The position numbers and the translations under genes are program-made. Below are positions 1-8,366 of a stretch of 64,000 bases of DNA, in pieces. The stretch lies in assembly GCA_963836375.1 (NCBI GenBank), contig CAWIJK010000002.1, positions 1,364,001-1,428,000 on the forward strand, given 5' to 3'. Each line of letters opens with the position of its first letter. Positions within the stretch are counted from its first letter, which is position 1. The notes below the pieces were generated by a model. The model ran no database searches. It saw nothing but the letters and a program-made list of their open reading frames with translations, and was not told the DNA's origin. Source of the stretch: CAWIJK01 sp963836375 (GTDB lineage Bacteria > Actinomycetota > Acidimicrobiia > Acidimicrobiales > RAAP-2).

Positions 1-1194
1 GAACTTGGTCCCCTGCACCTGGATGTCGGCGCTGCAACTCGGGAAGGTGGGCCGGGTGTGCGAGTTGGCCCAGTTGATCGGCGTGGTCAGGCCGTTGGCC
101 GTGAAGGCGGTGATCTTGTTGGTCTGGGCCACCACGTTGGCCTGGGTCAGGTTGTTGCCGGCCGCCTTGACCCCCGCCGCGAACAGCGCGGCGGACTGCC
201 AGCCCTGGATGGCCACCTCGTCGTCGACGTACCGGGGGGCGTACTTCTCCATCGCGGTCAGGTAGAGCTTGAGGCCCGGGTAGTACTTGGTCGGCGAGGC
301 GAAGGGCACGTGCTCGATGTTGAAGTACACGCCCTGCATCAGGTTCGAGTTCGCGTCCAGCGTCGGCTGGTCGTTGCCGTTCAGCCACAGCTGCTTGATG
401 CTGAGGCCGTACTGCTTGATGGCCCGGGCCATGGTGAGGTTGCCGGTGACGTCCATGCAGCTCAGGACGAACTGTGACCCGGCCTGCTGCATGCGCTGCA
501 CGTCGGTGGCCACCGTGGAGCCCGGGTACTGGATGTTGACGTCGACGTAGTTCACGTTCACCCCGGCCTTCTTCAAGAGGCTGGCCGCGGTGGTGCATGG
601 CGCCGAGGAGGCGGTGATGTTGTAGCCGACGACGGCGACCGACTTCACCTTGAGCTGCTTGATCAGGTAGGCCCAGGCCGGGACGCCGCACGAGTAGCAC
701 AGGTACGAGCCGCCGGCGGCGTAGAGGTTGGGGGCGGGGGTCCAGTTGCCGGTCACGTCGTAGCCATAGGTCGGCGTCCCGGTGGAGGCGAAGTAGTTCG
801 GCGAGAAGAACGCGGTGGCGATACCCACGGCGGCGAAGGCGTGGTCCTGGTCGATCAGGGTGTGGGTCAGCTGGGTGAAGGTGGTCGGGTTGCCGCCGTC
901 GTCGAGGTTGTAGGCCAGCACCAGCTTGCGACCGTTGATCCCCCCGGTCGAGTTGACCCAGTCGAAGTAGGCGCGGATGCCGGGCACCAGGGACTCGAAG
1001 TTCGAGGCGATCGGCCCGGTCAGCGTCGAGATGGCCCCGGTGTCGATCTGGGTCGCCGTGACCCCCGGTGCGCTCGACGTCGTGGTGGCCGCCGATGCCC
1101 CGGTGGCGGTGAGCCCCACGGTCATGGCCACGGCCAGCACGCTGCTCGTCGCGGCGGCGATCCAACGCCCCATCCTGTGGCCCTGCGTGCCCAT
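1..1194 (-). CDS. Branched-chain amino acid-type ABC transporter substrate-binding protein (C-terminus cut by window edge)
   Basis: The ATG is at 1194 and the frame stays open through base 1, giving 398 codons, so the protein is nearly complete. It begins MGTQGHRMGRWIAAA, followed by a hydrophobic stretch ending in ASAA, which is a typical export signal. The mature part starts with VTATQIDTGAISTLTGPIAS and continues into PGIRAYFDWVNSTGGINGRKL, the opening lobe of LivK-type type-I periplasmic binding proteins. In this family it would capture a small organic ligand outside the membrane for an ABC importer; permease and ATPase genes are not in the window. A TGAC-N6-GTCA operator lies about 90 nt upstream, which places it in the same putative regulon as the CoA-ester genes and suggests it binds the pathway substrate. 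The ligand cannot be read from the sequence. Confidence 0.85.
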   Translation of the reverse strand, partial: MGTQGHRMGRWIAAATSSVLAVAMTVGLTATGASAATTTSSAPGVTATQIDTGAISTLTGPIASNFESLVPGIRAYFDWVNSTGGINGRKLVLAYNLDDGGNPTTFTQLTHTLIDQDHAFAAVGIATAFFSPNYFASTGTPTYGYDVTGNWTPAPNLYAAGGSYLCYSCGVPAWAYLIKQLKVKSVAVVGYNITASSAPCTTAASLLKKAGVNVNYVDVNIQYPGSTVATDVQRMQQAGSQFVLSCMDVTGNLTMARAIKQYGLSIKQLWLNGNDQPTLDANSNLMQGVYFNIEHVPFASPTKYYPGLKLYLTAMEKYAPRYVDDEVAIQGWQSAALFAAGVKAAGNNLTQANVVAQTNKITAFTANGLTTPINWANSHTRPTFPSCSADIQVQGTKF

Positions 1195-1281
1195 ACCCCA
1201 CCCCTTTCGTTGCCGTCATCCTGCCCCGTCGAGGGGTGGGTGCGGCGTCACCGGCCCGATCCCCCGGGCCGAGCCGATCCA

Positions 1282-1295
1282 TGACATCGCTGTCA
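1282..1295. promoter_or_regulatory. TGAC-N6-GTCA operator, site 1 (binding-protein gene)
   Basis: Inverted repeat TGACATCGCTGTCA, 88 nt upstream of the minus-strand ATG at 1194. On the minus strand a -10-like TACAGT (1310-1305) lies nine bases before it, so a bound repressor would sit just past the transcription start. Same arm sequence and spacing as eight other sites in this window. Confidence 0.65.
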
Positions 1296-1367
1296 GGTTC
1301 GCACACTGTAGCGGGGACCGTTGCTCCCGACAGGAGCCCGGCGGCGCACCCTGCCCACGGCCGCTGC

Positions 1368-3035
1368 TCAGGCCAAGAAGAGCCGTTGTCGGTCGTAGTC
1401 CCGCAGCGCCCCCACCTCGGCCGGGGTGACCGGGTCGAGCTCTTCGACGTCTTTTGCCACCTCGGGTGTCCACCCGCAGGCACCGACCAGGTCGCGCACC
1501 CTGGCGTCGAGGGGTCCGGGCCCCGCGGGCACCGCGGCCACCCGCAGGTCCCCGTCGAGGCGGCGCAGCACCCCGAGATCGGTGACCACGCTCGTCACGG
1601 TGGCCCCCGGGGAGGTGACGTAGGCCGCCCGGGCCGGCAGCCGCTCGGGCCGGGCCAGGGTGATGACGACACAGGCGGCGGCCCGGCTGGTCACGTCGTT
1701 GGCCCCGCCGGAGCCGACCAGGAACCGCCCGCCGGCCAGGCGGGTCGAGTTGAGATTGCCGTCGCGGTCCACCTCGGCCGCCCCGAGACAACCGACGACC
1801 GTGGTGCCCGGCCCGCCCACCACCATGCCGAGGACGCTCGAGGCATCCGACAGGTACGGGGTCCCCGGGAAGACCCGGTGGTTGAAGATGTAGGGGTCGG
1901 CCGGGGTCGGGGTGTAGCCCCACAGCCCGAGCTCGGCGGTGAGGGCCACCGGGTGCCCATCGGCCCGGGCCCGGGCCACCGCCACCCACGCCGCCAGGTT
2001 GGCCACCCCTGCGCCGGCCAACACGGCGTCGGCCCCCAGGCGCCCGACGGTCGCCACCACCTCGCGGGCCCCGAGGCTGGCCGCCCTCTCCCAGTCGCTG
2101 ACCGGTTCGTCGGCGGGGAGCGGGTGGTCGTCGGCGTCTTGGCGCCAGCTCTGCGGGTCGTTGCGCCCCACCAGCCAGTCCAGCCGCTCGTCCCCGAGGA
2201 CCTTCAGGTAGGCCTCCTGGTCCGCCGGCCCGAGGGCGTAGGTCCGGGCGAACGCCCCGAAGTCCGTGCGGGCCGCGGCGGCCGCCTCGATCCAAAAGGG
2301 CACGTCCTCGCCGTAGGTCCGGGACGGGAGGCCCGGCGCGAAGCAGCCGCCGGGGTGGGCCCCGAAGGGGGTCTCGACCACCGCCAGGACCCGGTGGGCC
2401 GGGATCTTGACCCGGTAGCCGAGCCCGTCGAGACGCTCGACCACCCGTTCGACGGTCGCCACCACCCCCCGGCGGGCCGCCCACGCCCCCCACACCCCCT
2501 CGAGCAAGGGCTCTGAGAGGGCGAGGTTCCCCTCGGCGTCGGCGACCGCCGCGTGGAGGAGGGCCACGTCGGGGGCGAGCGGGGCCACCAGGCCCACCGG
2601 GCCGAACTCGGTGTCGGCCACCGAGAACGCGTCGTTGGCCTCCATCGAGGACCCCATCAGCGACCCGGTGACGGCGGCCGGCAACCCCCGGGCGGCCGCC
2701 TCCATCCGTTGGGCCAGGGTCAGGATCGACCAGTGCTCCACCTCCACCGCACCCGATTCGTAGGCCCGGGCGAAGATCGGGTTGGGCGAGTAAGTGGGGA
2801 AGCTGTTGCCCGAGTAGGCCGTCAGCACCCGGCGCACCAGGCCGCCTTCGAAGAACAGCGCCCCGAGCGCACCCAGGCTGGTCATGACGAGGGTGAACCC
2901 CGGGTCGGTGCCCCAGAACTGCCGGGCCAGCTCGCGGGCGCCGGCCGTCCACCGGCTGTGCCCGAGCATCACGTGGACGGTGTCGCCCGGGCGAACGTTG
3001 CGCCCCACCGCGTCGGCCAGGGTCGTCCGGTTCAA
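1368..3035 (-). CDS. Fused alpha/beta family I CoA-transferase (glutaconate CoA-transferase / IpdAB-like)
   Basis: A 555-residue protein with two CoA-transferase domains in one chain. The N-terminal half (about 1-270) has the alpha-type features PGDTVHVMLG, TSLGALGALFFEGG and AVTGSLMGSS. The C-terminal half (about 310-555) has the beta-type VVATVGRLGADAVLAGAG, TAELGLWGY and VGSGGANDV segments. Relatives either move CoA between acyl groups or, like mycobacterial IpdAB, open a ring in sterol catabolism; which applies here is unknown. Most relatives are two separate subunits, so the single chain is noteworthy. The start is a TTG at 3035 with GGAG very close by; an in-frame GTG nine codons in is an alternative. 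It is divergent from the TetR gene and shares the operator at 3106. Confidence 0.82.
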   Translation of the reverse strand: MNRTTLADAVGRNVRPGDTVHVMLGHSRWTAGARELARQFWGTDPGFTLVMTSLGALGALFFEGGLVRRVLTAYSGNSFPTYSPNPIFARAYESGAVEVEHWSILTLAQRMEAAARGLPAAVTGSLMGSSMEANDAFSVADTEFGPVGLVAPLAPDVALLHAAVADAEGNLALSEPLLEGVWGAWAARRGVVATVERVVERLDGLGYRVKIPAHRVLAVVETPFGAHPGGCFAPGLPSRTYGEDVPFWIEAAAAARTDFGAFARTYALGPADQEAYLKVLGDERLDWLVGRNDPQSWRQDADDHPLPADEPVSDWERAASLGAREVVATVGRLGADAVLAGAGVANLAAWVAVARARADGHPVALTAELGLWGYTPTPADPYIFNHRVFPGTPYLSDASSVLGMVVGGPGTTVVGCLGAAEVDRDGNLNSTRLAGGRFLVGSGGANDVTSRAAACVVITLARPERLPARAAYVTSPGATVTSVVTDLGVLRRLDGDLRVAAVPAGPGPLDARVRDLVGACGWTPEVAKDVEELDPVTPAEVGALRDYDRQRLFLA

Positions 3036-3105
3036 CGCTCCGCCCCGCCGCTCGGTCCCGCCCGGCCCCGGGTCGGGAGCCCGAGACGCCGACCCCCTGG
3101 AACCC

Positions 3106-3119
3106 TGACCACGGTGTCA
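3106..3119. promoter_or_regulatory. TGAC-N6-GTCA operator, site 2 (between CoA-transferase and TetR)
   Basis: TGACCACGGTGTCA, followed by GGTT, in the divergent promoter region. For the plus strand, a -10-like TACGAT lies at 3137-3142, 17 nt after the operator, so the operator covers the -35 position. This fits autoregulation of the TetR gene plus control of the CoA-transferase. Confidence 0.7.
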
Positions 3120-3151
3120 GGTTAGCCAGCAGGCACTACGATCCACCAGGC

Positions 3152-3199
3152 GTGACCTGTCTCAGCGCTGGAGCTGCCGGCCGCCGCGGGGCGAGCTGA
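3152..3199 (+). other. Possible leaderless 15-codon upstream ORF coupled to TetR start
   Basis: GTG at 3152 lies nine bases after TACGAT (3137-3142). The frame reads VTCLSAGAAGRRGAS and stops with a TGA that overlaps the ATG of the TetR gene (TGATG). This would load ribosomes by translational coupling. It has no detectable homology and could be chance, but the same layout recurs at 11484, 35821 and 61815. Confidence 0.35.
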
Positions 3200-4071
3200 T
3201 GGGGGCGACCCGGGCCCGCCGCGCGGGCCCGGACGCCGACCCGGCGGGTGCTGGCCGCGGCACCCCGGCCAAGCGGACGGGCGCCGCCGGTTCGGCGACC
3301 GCACGGTCCAAGGGGGCGGGGACGACCTCGGGAGCCAAGGGGCCGAGGACGCCGACCGGCGGCGGGTCCAAGAAACCGGTGGCGCGCTCGGCCGCCGCGG
3401 TCGGCGGCGGGGCCCTGCCGACCAGGCCCTTCGACGGCGCCCTCGAGCCCGGTGGCTCACCGGCCAGCCGACGGGCCCTGCGCAACCAGGGCCGCCGCAC
3501 GATGCGCAAGCTGCTGGACGCGGCCATGGAGGCCTTCGACCGGCGCGGCTACCACGCCACCCGGGTCAACGACGTCGTCGAGATCGCCAAGACCTCGCAC
3601 GGGACCTTCTACCTCTACTTCTCCAACAAAGAGGACCTGCTCCGGGCGCTCGTCGCCGAGGCGGCGGCCGAGGCGGCCGAGCTGTACAGCTCGCTCGCGG
3701 TGACCCCCGACGGCGGCGCGGACTGGGACGACGTGCGGGGCTGGGTGGCCCAGTACTCGGCGCTGTGGGTCCGCTACGCCCCGCTGCTGCGGGCCTGGAC
3801 CGACCTGGCGGCCACCGACCCCGAGCTCGGCGCCCAGGTCCGCCAGGCGGTGACCGCCATGTGCGGGGCGCTGGGCGCCCAGATGGACGCCAAGGACGGC
3901 GGGGCCGCCGTGGACCCCGACACGGCCGGCATGGCCGTGATCGCCATGCTCGACCGGTTCCACTACCTGCGCGAGTTCGTGGGCCGCCCGGTCGACGAGG
4001 CCGCGCTCGACACCTTGACGACGATCGTCTACCGCGGGCTCTTCGACGGGGCCGGGTCGCCCGGGCGCTGA
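3199..4071 (+). CDS. TetR family transcriptional regulator with long basic N-terminal tail
   Basis: The DNA-binding domain spans about residues 97-150: RRTMRKLLDAAMEAFDRRGY, then the helix-turn-helix ATRVNDVVEIAKTSHGTFYLYF, then SNKEDLLRALVAEA, a textbook TetR pattern. The rest (about 155-290) is an alpha-helical ligand-binding and dimerisation domain. TetR proteins normally start within 10-30 residues of the HTH. Here about 95 residues rich in Ala, Gly, Lys, Arg and Pro come first, so either the protein has a disordered DNA-contacting tail or translation starts lower (an in-frame ATG at 3502 lies just before the HTH). The gene stands beside operator site 2 and is the best candidate repressor for the TGAC-N6-GTCA regulon, with an acyl-CoA as the likely inducer by analogy. 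Confidence 0.88.
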   Translation: MGATRARRAGPDADPAGAGRGTPAKRTGAAGSATARSKGAGTTSGAKGPRTPTGGGSKKPVARSAAAVGGGALPTRPFDGALEPGGSPASRRALRNQGRRTMRKLLDAAMEAFDRRGYHATRVNDVVEIAKTSHGTFYLYFSNKEDLLRALVAEAAAEAAELYSSLAVTPDGGADWDDVRGWVAQYSALWVRYAPLLRAWTDLAATDPELGAQVRQAVTAMCGALGAQMDAKDGGAAVDPDTAGMAVIAMLDRFHYLREFVGRPVDEAALDTLTTIVYRGLFDGAGSPGR

Positions 4072-4098
4072 GGGCGACCCCCCGCCGGCGCCGCCGCC

Positions 4099-4896
4099 TC
4101 AGATCCCGAGCCGGCCGGTCGTCAACCCGGCCGTGAAGCCCCCGTCGACCGAGACATTGGCCCCGGTCATGTACGACGCGGCGTCGCTGTTCAAGAAGGC
4201 CAGGATGTGGGCCTGCTCGGGGGCGGTCGAGTTGCGGCCCAGAGGTTTGGGGAAGGCGTCCATGAACTCCTTGCCCATGTAGGCCTCGAACGAGGGCATC
4301 ATCGGCGTGTCGGTGGGCCCGGGGCTGGTGCAGTTCACCCGGATGGCGGGGGCCAGGTCGATCGCCGCATGCAGGGTCCACCAGATGATGACCTGCTTGG
4401 AGAAGAGGTAGCCCTCGCCGACCAGGTCGGGCCGGGCCTCGAGCCAGCGGCGAGCCTCGTCGAACCCCTTGGTGGCCAAGAGGTCTTCGATCGGCTCTTT
4501 CATGTGCTCCCAGCCGATCCCCCCGGCCGACGAGATAGTGGCCACGGCGCCCTTGGTGCCCATGAGGGGCGCCACCTGCTCGGTGAGGTGGCGGGCGGCG
4601 ACGAAGTTCACCAGCATCGTGTCCAGGCCCGAGTGGGGCGGGCCGGGGAGCCCGGCGCAATTGAACAGCGCGTCCACCCGGCCCCCGATCTCGGCCACCG
4701 CGGCGTCGATCGACGCCGGCTCGCGCAGGTCCACCTGGTAGTAGCCGGCCACCTGCGCCCCGGGCTCTTTGAGGTCGAGCACGTGGATCTCGGCCCCCAA
4801 CTCGATGAGGTCGTCGACGACGGCGGCCCCCATGCCGGCGCCCCCGCCGCCGCTCACCACGACACGCTTGTTCTCGTAGCTCCACGGGATGGCCAT
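4099..4896 (-). CDS. Short-chain dehydrogenase/reductase, 3-alpha-hydroxysteroid / coniferyl-alcohol dehydrogenase-like
   Basis: A 265-residue NAD(P)-dependent oxidoreductase. The start ATG at 4896 has GAGGAGC upstream. Visible features are the glycine-rich nucleotide loop GGGGAGMG (about 16-23), the core NCAG motif, the serine of SSAGGIG, and the catalytic YLFSK (YxxxK). The long insert between the SSAG and YxxxK motifs, and the VSVDGGFTAG ending, are typical of the SDR subgroup annotated as coniferyl-alcohol or 3-alpha-hydroxysteroid dehydrogenases. The substrate is therefore probably a ring or side-chain alcohol. It is convergent with the TetR gene and co-directional with the next SDR, 116 nt upstream. 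Confidence 0.85.
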   Translation of the reverse strand: MAIPWSYENKRVVVSGGGGAGMGAAVVDDLIELGAEIHVLDLKEPGAQVAGYYQVDLREPASIDAAVAEIGGRVDALFNCAGLPGPPHSGLDTMLVNFVAARHLTEQVAPLMGTKGAVATISSAGGIGWEHMKEPIEDLLATKGFDEARRWLEARPDLVGEGYLFSKQVIIWWTLHAAIDLAPAIRVNCTSPGPTDTPMMPSFEAYMGKEFMDAFPKPLGRNSTAPEQAHILAFLNSDAASYMTGANVSVDGGFTAGLTTGRLGI

Positions 4897-5012
4897 CGGT
4901 GCTCCTCGCTCTGGTGCGTTCGTCTGGGTCTCTAGCGTTCCCCGACGCCGGGGACGGGTCGCATCATTCCAGCCCGGGACCGACCGTGCCGCACCCGGCG
5001 CCGAGCGGGCGC

Positions 5013-5801
5013 TCAGCCCCCGAGCGGGCCGAAGAGTTGCTGGTAGATCCCGTCGACCCCCGAGCCGTGAAGGGTCATCCCCCCGTCGACCACCAGATTC
5101 TGGCCGGTGATGAAGCGGGCCAGGTCCGAGCACAAGAACACCACCACGTCGGCCACGTCCTCAGGGGTGCCGATCCGCCCGACCGGGGTGGTGCGCTCGT
5201 AGCGCTCGACCTCGTGGGGGAAGTACTCGAGGAGGGGCTCGGTGAGGGCGGTGCGGATCATCCCCGGTGACACCGCGTTGACCCGGATGCCGGGCCCGTA
5301 CTCGAGGGCGGCGGTGGCGGTGATCGCCGCCACTCCGGCCTTGGCCGCCGCGTAGGGCGCCTCGCCGGCCGCCGGCCGGGTGCCGCTGATCGAGGCGGTG
5401 CTCACGATGCTCCCGCCGCCCGTCGCCTTGAGGTGGGGTACGGCGGCACGGAACCCGAGGTAGACACCGGTGAGGTTGACCCGGACCAGCCGGTCCCACT
5501 CCTCGGGGGCCCACTCGTGCAACGGGGTCTGGCTGCCGGTCCCGGCGTTGTTGAACATGATCGTGAGGCCGCCCATCGCCGCGGCGGCCGCGTCGACGGC
5601 GCCCGAGAGCCCGTCGGGGTCGGTGACGTCGGCCCGGTGGGCGGTGCCGCCGATCTCGCCCGCCACCTCGGTGGCCCGGTCGCCGTCGATGTCGAGCACC
5701 GAAACCGCCGCACCCTCGGCCGCCATCTGCCGGCAGGTGGCCCGACCGATCCCGGACCCGCCGCCGGTGACGATGGCCCGCTGGCCGTCGAGCAGTCCCA
5801 T
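5013..5801 (-). CDS. Short-chain dehydrogenase/reductase (FabG-like)
   Basis: 262 residues from ATG 5801, preceded by a strong AGGAGGAG ribosome site. The classical SDR elements are TGGGSGIG (cofactor loop, about 12-19), NNAG, the serine of STASISG, and the YAAAK catalytic pair. The C-terminal VVDGGMTL is standard. Such enzymes oxidise secondary alcohols or reduce ketones with NAD(P)(H), often as 3-hydroxyacyl-CoA or cyclic alcohol dehydrogenases. The next gene downstream on the same strand is another SDR, so the two may act on successive intermediates. The exact substrate cannot be assigned. Confidence 0.85.
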   Translation of the reverse strand: MGLLDGQRAIVTGGGSGIGRATCRQMAAEGAAVSVLDIDGDRATEVAGEIGGTAHRADVTDPDGLSGAVDAAAAAMGGLTIMFNNAGTGSQTPLHEWAPEEWDRLVRVNLTGVYLGFRAAVPHLKATGGGSIVSTASISGTRPAAGEAPYAAAKAGVAAITATAALEYGPGIRVNAVSPGMIRTALTEPLLEYFPHEVERYERTTPVGRIGTPEDVADVVVFLCSDLARFITGQNLVVDGGMTLHGSGVDGIYQQLFGPLGG

Positions 5802-5932
5802 GTCTCCTCCTGTGGTCGGTCCGCCCGGTGCCGGGGTACCGAAGCGTTGCAGCAACCGCCCGTCGCGTCCAGGGGCACCGGGCCGCGCCGGGGGCTACGG
5901 TTCGGCGACGCCACGACCACAAAGGAGGCGCC

Positions 5933-6358
5933 ATGGCGACACCCGAGGAGAACCGGCGCACGGTCGAGCAGTTCTGGGCCGACATGCACGCCCGTCGTTG
6001 GGACGCCTTCACGGCGCACTTCACACAGGACGCCACCTACACCGACGCGCCGACGCCCGACGACGAGTTCGCCCGGGGCCCGGCCGAGATCCTGGCCCGC
6101 CTTCGTCTGGCCATCGACCCGCTCGAGTCGATGGGTGACGAGCGGGGGCAGATGATCGCCGACGACCGGGCGGTGGTGACCGAGCACGTGGAGGTCTGGA
6201 CGTGGACGACCGGCGAGCAGATGCGCCTGCCGATCGTCTCGATCCACGAGCTGAGCGACGGACGGATCACGCGCTGGATCGACTACTGGGACATGCAGAC
6301 ACTGGTCAACACCGCACCCCAGGCCTGGTTCGAGCACGTGATGGCCGGCTACAAGTGA
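5933..6358 (+). CDS. NTF2-like / SnoaL-like domain protein
   Basis: 141 residues, ATG 5933 with AAAGGAGG seven bases upstream. The order of features (VEQFWADMHARRWDAFTAHF, then DATYTDAPT, then a WIDYWDM near the C-terminus) is the single cone-shaped NTF2 fold used by SnoaL-type cyclases, limonene-epoxide hydrolases and ketosteroid isomerases. In catabolic clusters these often isomerise or hydrolyse a polycyclic or epoxide intermediate. It is transcribed divergently from the SDR ending at 5013. Which reaction it performs is unknown. Confidence 0.75.
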   Translation: MATPEENRRTVEQFWADMHARRWDAFTAHFTQDATYTDAPTPDDEFARGPAEILARLRLAIDPLESMGDERGQMIADDRAVVTEHVEVWTWTTGEQMRLPIVSIHELSDGRITRWIDYWDMQTLVNTAPQAWFEHVMAGYK

Positions 6359-6388
6359 GCGCCCCGCACCACTGAGTGCGTCCGGGAG

Positions 6389-6405
6389 CGGCCCTGTGGG
6401 GGCCG
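6389..6405. terminator. Hairpin between convergent genes
   Basis: CGGCCC-TGTGG-GGGCCG, a 6-bp GC stem between genes that end at 6358 (+) and 6411 (-). A second small stem, CGCAC/GTGCG, lies at 6365-6380. There is no T-run, so an intrinsic terminator is only suggested. Confidence 0.4.
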
Positions 6406-6410
6406 GGTGC

Positions 6411-7319
6411 TCAGAGGCTGGCCGGCGACCAGCCGGGCGCCGTCTCGGGCTCGGGGTCGTCGAGGGGGCGGATCAGGAGCTCCTGGGCCATCGAGGCCAC
6501 CAGGAGGCCGTCGCGGTCGAACAGCACCCCGCGGACGGTGGCCCGGCCCCCCGCGTTGACCAGGGCCTGGAGGTCGAAGAGCAGCCACCGGTCGGCCCGG
6601 ACGGCCCGATGGAACCACAGGGCGTGGTCCAAGCTGGCATCGGTGTGGGTGCCCCAGGTGCCCAGGCTCTTGGGCCGGAAGGCCGCCCCGGTCATGTCCG
6701 ACAGGTAGGCCACCACACAGGCATGGAGGATGGGGTCGTCGGGCAGCGCCGTGCGGGTGCGAAGCCAGACCCGGCGGGTCGAGGCGTAGGTGCCGTCGGA
6801 CCGCCGGGCCGAGGGCCCGAGCTCGCGCACGAAGAACGGGATCGGCACGTCGGCCTGCTCGACGTCGTCGGGGCCGGGCACGTCGGGCATCGCCAGCTGG
6901 TACTCGTCGCCGGCCTCGTCGGCGTGGAACGAGCACACCATCGTGAAGGTGACCTTGCCGCCGACCGAGCTGGTCACCTCGCGGGTGGTGAAGGACCGCC
7001 CGTCTCGCAGGTGGCCGACGGCCAGCTCGACCGGCCGGCCGGGCTGGGACGGCCGGAGGAAGTAGCCGTGCATCGAGTGGACCGGGATCGACGGGTCGAC
7101 GGTCTGGATCGCCGCGCTGAGGGCCTGGGCCACCACCATGCCGCCGAAGACCCGGTCCCCTCCCCACCAGTCCGGGCTCTCGGCCGCGAACGCTCCGCCA
7201 CCTGTGGGCCGGGCGATCAGGGCCGACCGGAGCTCGGCCATCGACCCCGACGCCGCCGGGGCCTCGGGGTCGGCGGGCGCGGCCGGCTCGGCCCCCGGCG
7301 CGCTCGATGGTGCGTCCAC
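6411..7319 (-). CDS. tesB: Acyl-CoA thioesterase II (TesB-like double hotdog)
   Basis: About 302 residues. The motifs RVFGGMVVAQAL, HSMHGYFLRP and RDGRSFTTREV are diagnostic of the N-terminal hotdog. THTDASLDHALWFHR and ALVNAGGRATVRGVLFDRDG with a MAQELLIR ending mark the second hotdog. It hydrolyses acyl-CoAs to free acids and CoA in the cytoplasm and may relieve CoA trapping during catabolism. The start is taken as GTG 7319, because TACGCT sits seven bases upstream with no ribosome site (leaderless pattern). The first 26 residues are Ala/Pro-rich, and ATG 7241 is the alternative. Confidence 0.85.
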   Translation of the reverse strand: MDAPSSAPGAEPAAPADPEAPAASGSMAELRSALIARPTGGGAFAAESPDWWGGDRVFGGMVVAQALSAAIQTVDPSIPVHSMHGYFLRPSQPGRPVELAVGHLRDGRSFTTREVTSSVGGKVTFTMVCSFHADEAGDEYQLAMPDVPGPDDVEQADVPIPFFVRELGPSARRSDGTYASTRRVWLRTRTALPDDPILHACVVAYLSDMTGAAFRPKSLGTWGTHTDASLDHALWFHRAVRADRWLLFDLQALVNAGGRATVRGVLFDRDGLLVASMAQELLIRPLDDPEPETAPGWSPASL

Positions 7320-7372
7320 GGGCCGCAGCGTACCCACCGGCCCGCCGGTCCCCGCCCGACGCCGGCCGGGGT

Positions 7373-7876
7373 TCAGCCGACGAGGACGTCGAGGGCGAGG
7401 CCCATGGCGGCTAGGTCGACCATGGCGTTGTCCTCGGCGTAGCGCAGGCCCTGGACGTTGAAGAGGCGCACGGCGCCGGCCCGGGTCGGGAACGGCCCCC
7501 AGTGCCAAGTGCCCCGGTGGAGCACGACCGGCTCGAGGGGCTCGAGCACGAAGGCCCGGATCTCGGTGTTGGTCCCGGCGACCTCGAAGTCGGTCGAGGC
7601 CGGCGCCACGGCGATGACGCAGGGATGGTCCACCGACATGATCGTCTGGGTGTGGGTGTTGTGGCGGTAGAGCATCTCGCAGCGCAGGCCCCCAGGGGCC
7701 GCCGGGACCTCCGCCCGGGCGTGCCCGATCAGGTTCACGTGCGGGTCGGACCACTCGAAGACCAGACGGTGCGAGCCGTCGGCGGGGTCGGTGTCGGAGA
7801 CTGGCAGCCAGCCGAAGGGGGCCCAGGCCCCCTCGCTCAGGCTCGTCGGCTCGATCTGTGCCACCACCTGGCCCAT
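7373..7876 (-). CDS. Ureidoglycolate lyase (AllA)-family protein
   Basis: 167 residues, ATG 7876 with AGGAGG upstream. The segments RCEMLYRHNTHTQTIMSVD, RAFVLEPLEPVVLHRGTWHW and VRLFNVQG match the beta-barrel AllA family, which splits ureidoglycolate into glyoxylate and urea. Many actinobacterial members sit in catabolic clusters without other ureide genes and may act on different substrates. Here the neighbours are a cupin, a glyoxylate-reductase-like dehydrogenase and an RraA-like protein, so handling of glyoxylate or an oxo-acid is plausible but unproven. It is divergent from the cupin, with operator site 3 between them. Confidence 0.65.
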   Translation of the reverse strand: MGQVVAQIEPTSLSEGAWAPFGWLPVSDTDPADGSHRLVFEWSDPHVNLIGHARAEVPAAPGGLRCEMLYRHNTHTQTIMSVDHPCVIAVAPASTDFEVAGTNTEIRAFVLEPLEPVVLHRGTWHWGPFPTRAGAVRLFNVQGLRYAEDNAMVDLAAMGLALDVLVG

Positions 7877-7935
7877 CACGCCTCCTCCGTCGCTCCGAGG
7901 GGCCCTCGGGACGGGTCCCCTCCGCCGATCTAACC

Positions 7936-7949
7936 TGACGTCACCGTCA
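7936..7949. promoter_or_regulatory. TGAC-N6-GTCA operator, site 3 (between AllA-like and cupin genes)
   Basis: TGACGTCACCGTCA, preceded by AACC. It lies in the 100-bp divergent gap. A minus-strand TTAGAT (7933-7928) directly abuts it, and a plus-strand TAACCT overlaps its left arm, so binding would block both promoters. Confidence 0.6.
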
Positions 7950-7976
7950 GTCTACGAACCGGAGGTGGCAGGAGCG

Positions 7977-8366
7977 ATGGCCCTGGACGTGCGCAGCATC
8001 GAGGACGTGGCGCCCATCGTCGAGCACAACGGCACGGTGCCGGTGTGGTGGATGATCAAGTCGCGCGAATTCAAGGACATCACCGACGGGGGCTTCTTGG
8101 AGCTGGTCAACGAGTTCGAGGTGGCCGGGGGCGGGATGGTCGACCCCCACTCGCACCCGACCCACGAGTTCTATTACGTGCTCAACGGCCGGGGCATCAT
8201 GACCATCGAGGGGGTGGACCGCGAGATCGCCCAGGGTGACCTGGTCTACATCCCGCCGGACAAGGTCCACACCCTCCGCCCGATCAGCGACAACGCCCCC
8301 ATCCACTGCTTCTGCTTCGCCATCGGGGTCAAGGACGCGGGCCCGATCGACTACACCAACCACTGA
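7977..8366 (+). CDS. Single-domain cupin
   Basis: 129 residues from ATG 7977. The cupin metal motif is visible as DPHSHPTHEFYYVLNGRG, followed by QGDLVYIPPDKVHTL, which supplies the conserved His/His/Glu/His ligand set in a small beta-barrel. Stand-alone cupins are isomerases, dioxygenases or binding proteins for small acids. The next gene (2-hydroxyacid dehydrogenase) starts immediately after its stop codon, so the two form an operon. The reaction is not assignable from sequence. Confidence 0.8.
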   Translation: MALDVRSIEDVAPIVEHNGTVPVWWMIKSREFKDITDGGFLELVNEFEVAGGGMVDPHSHPTHEFYYVLNGRGIMTIEGVDREIAQGDLVYIPPDKVHTLRPISDNAPIHCFCFAIGVKDAGPIDYTNH

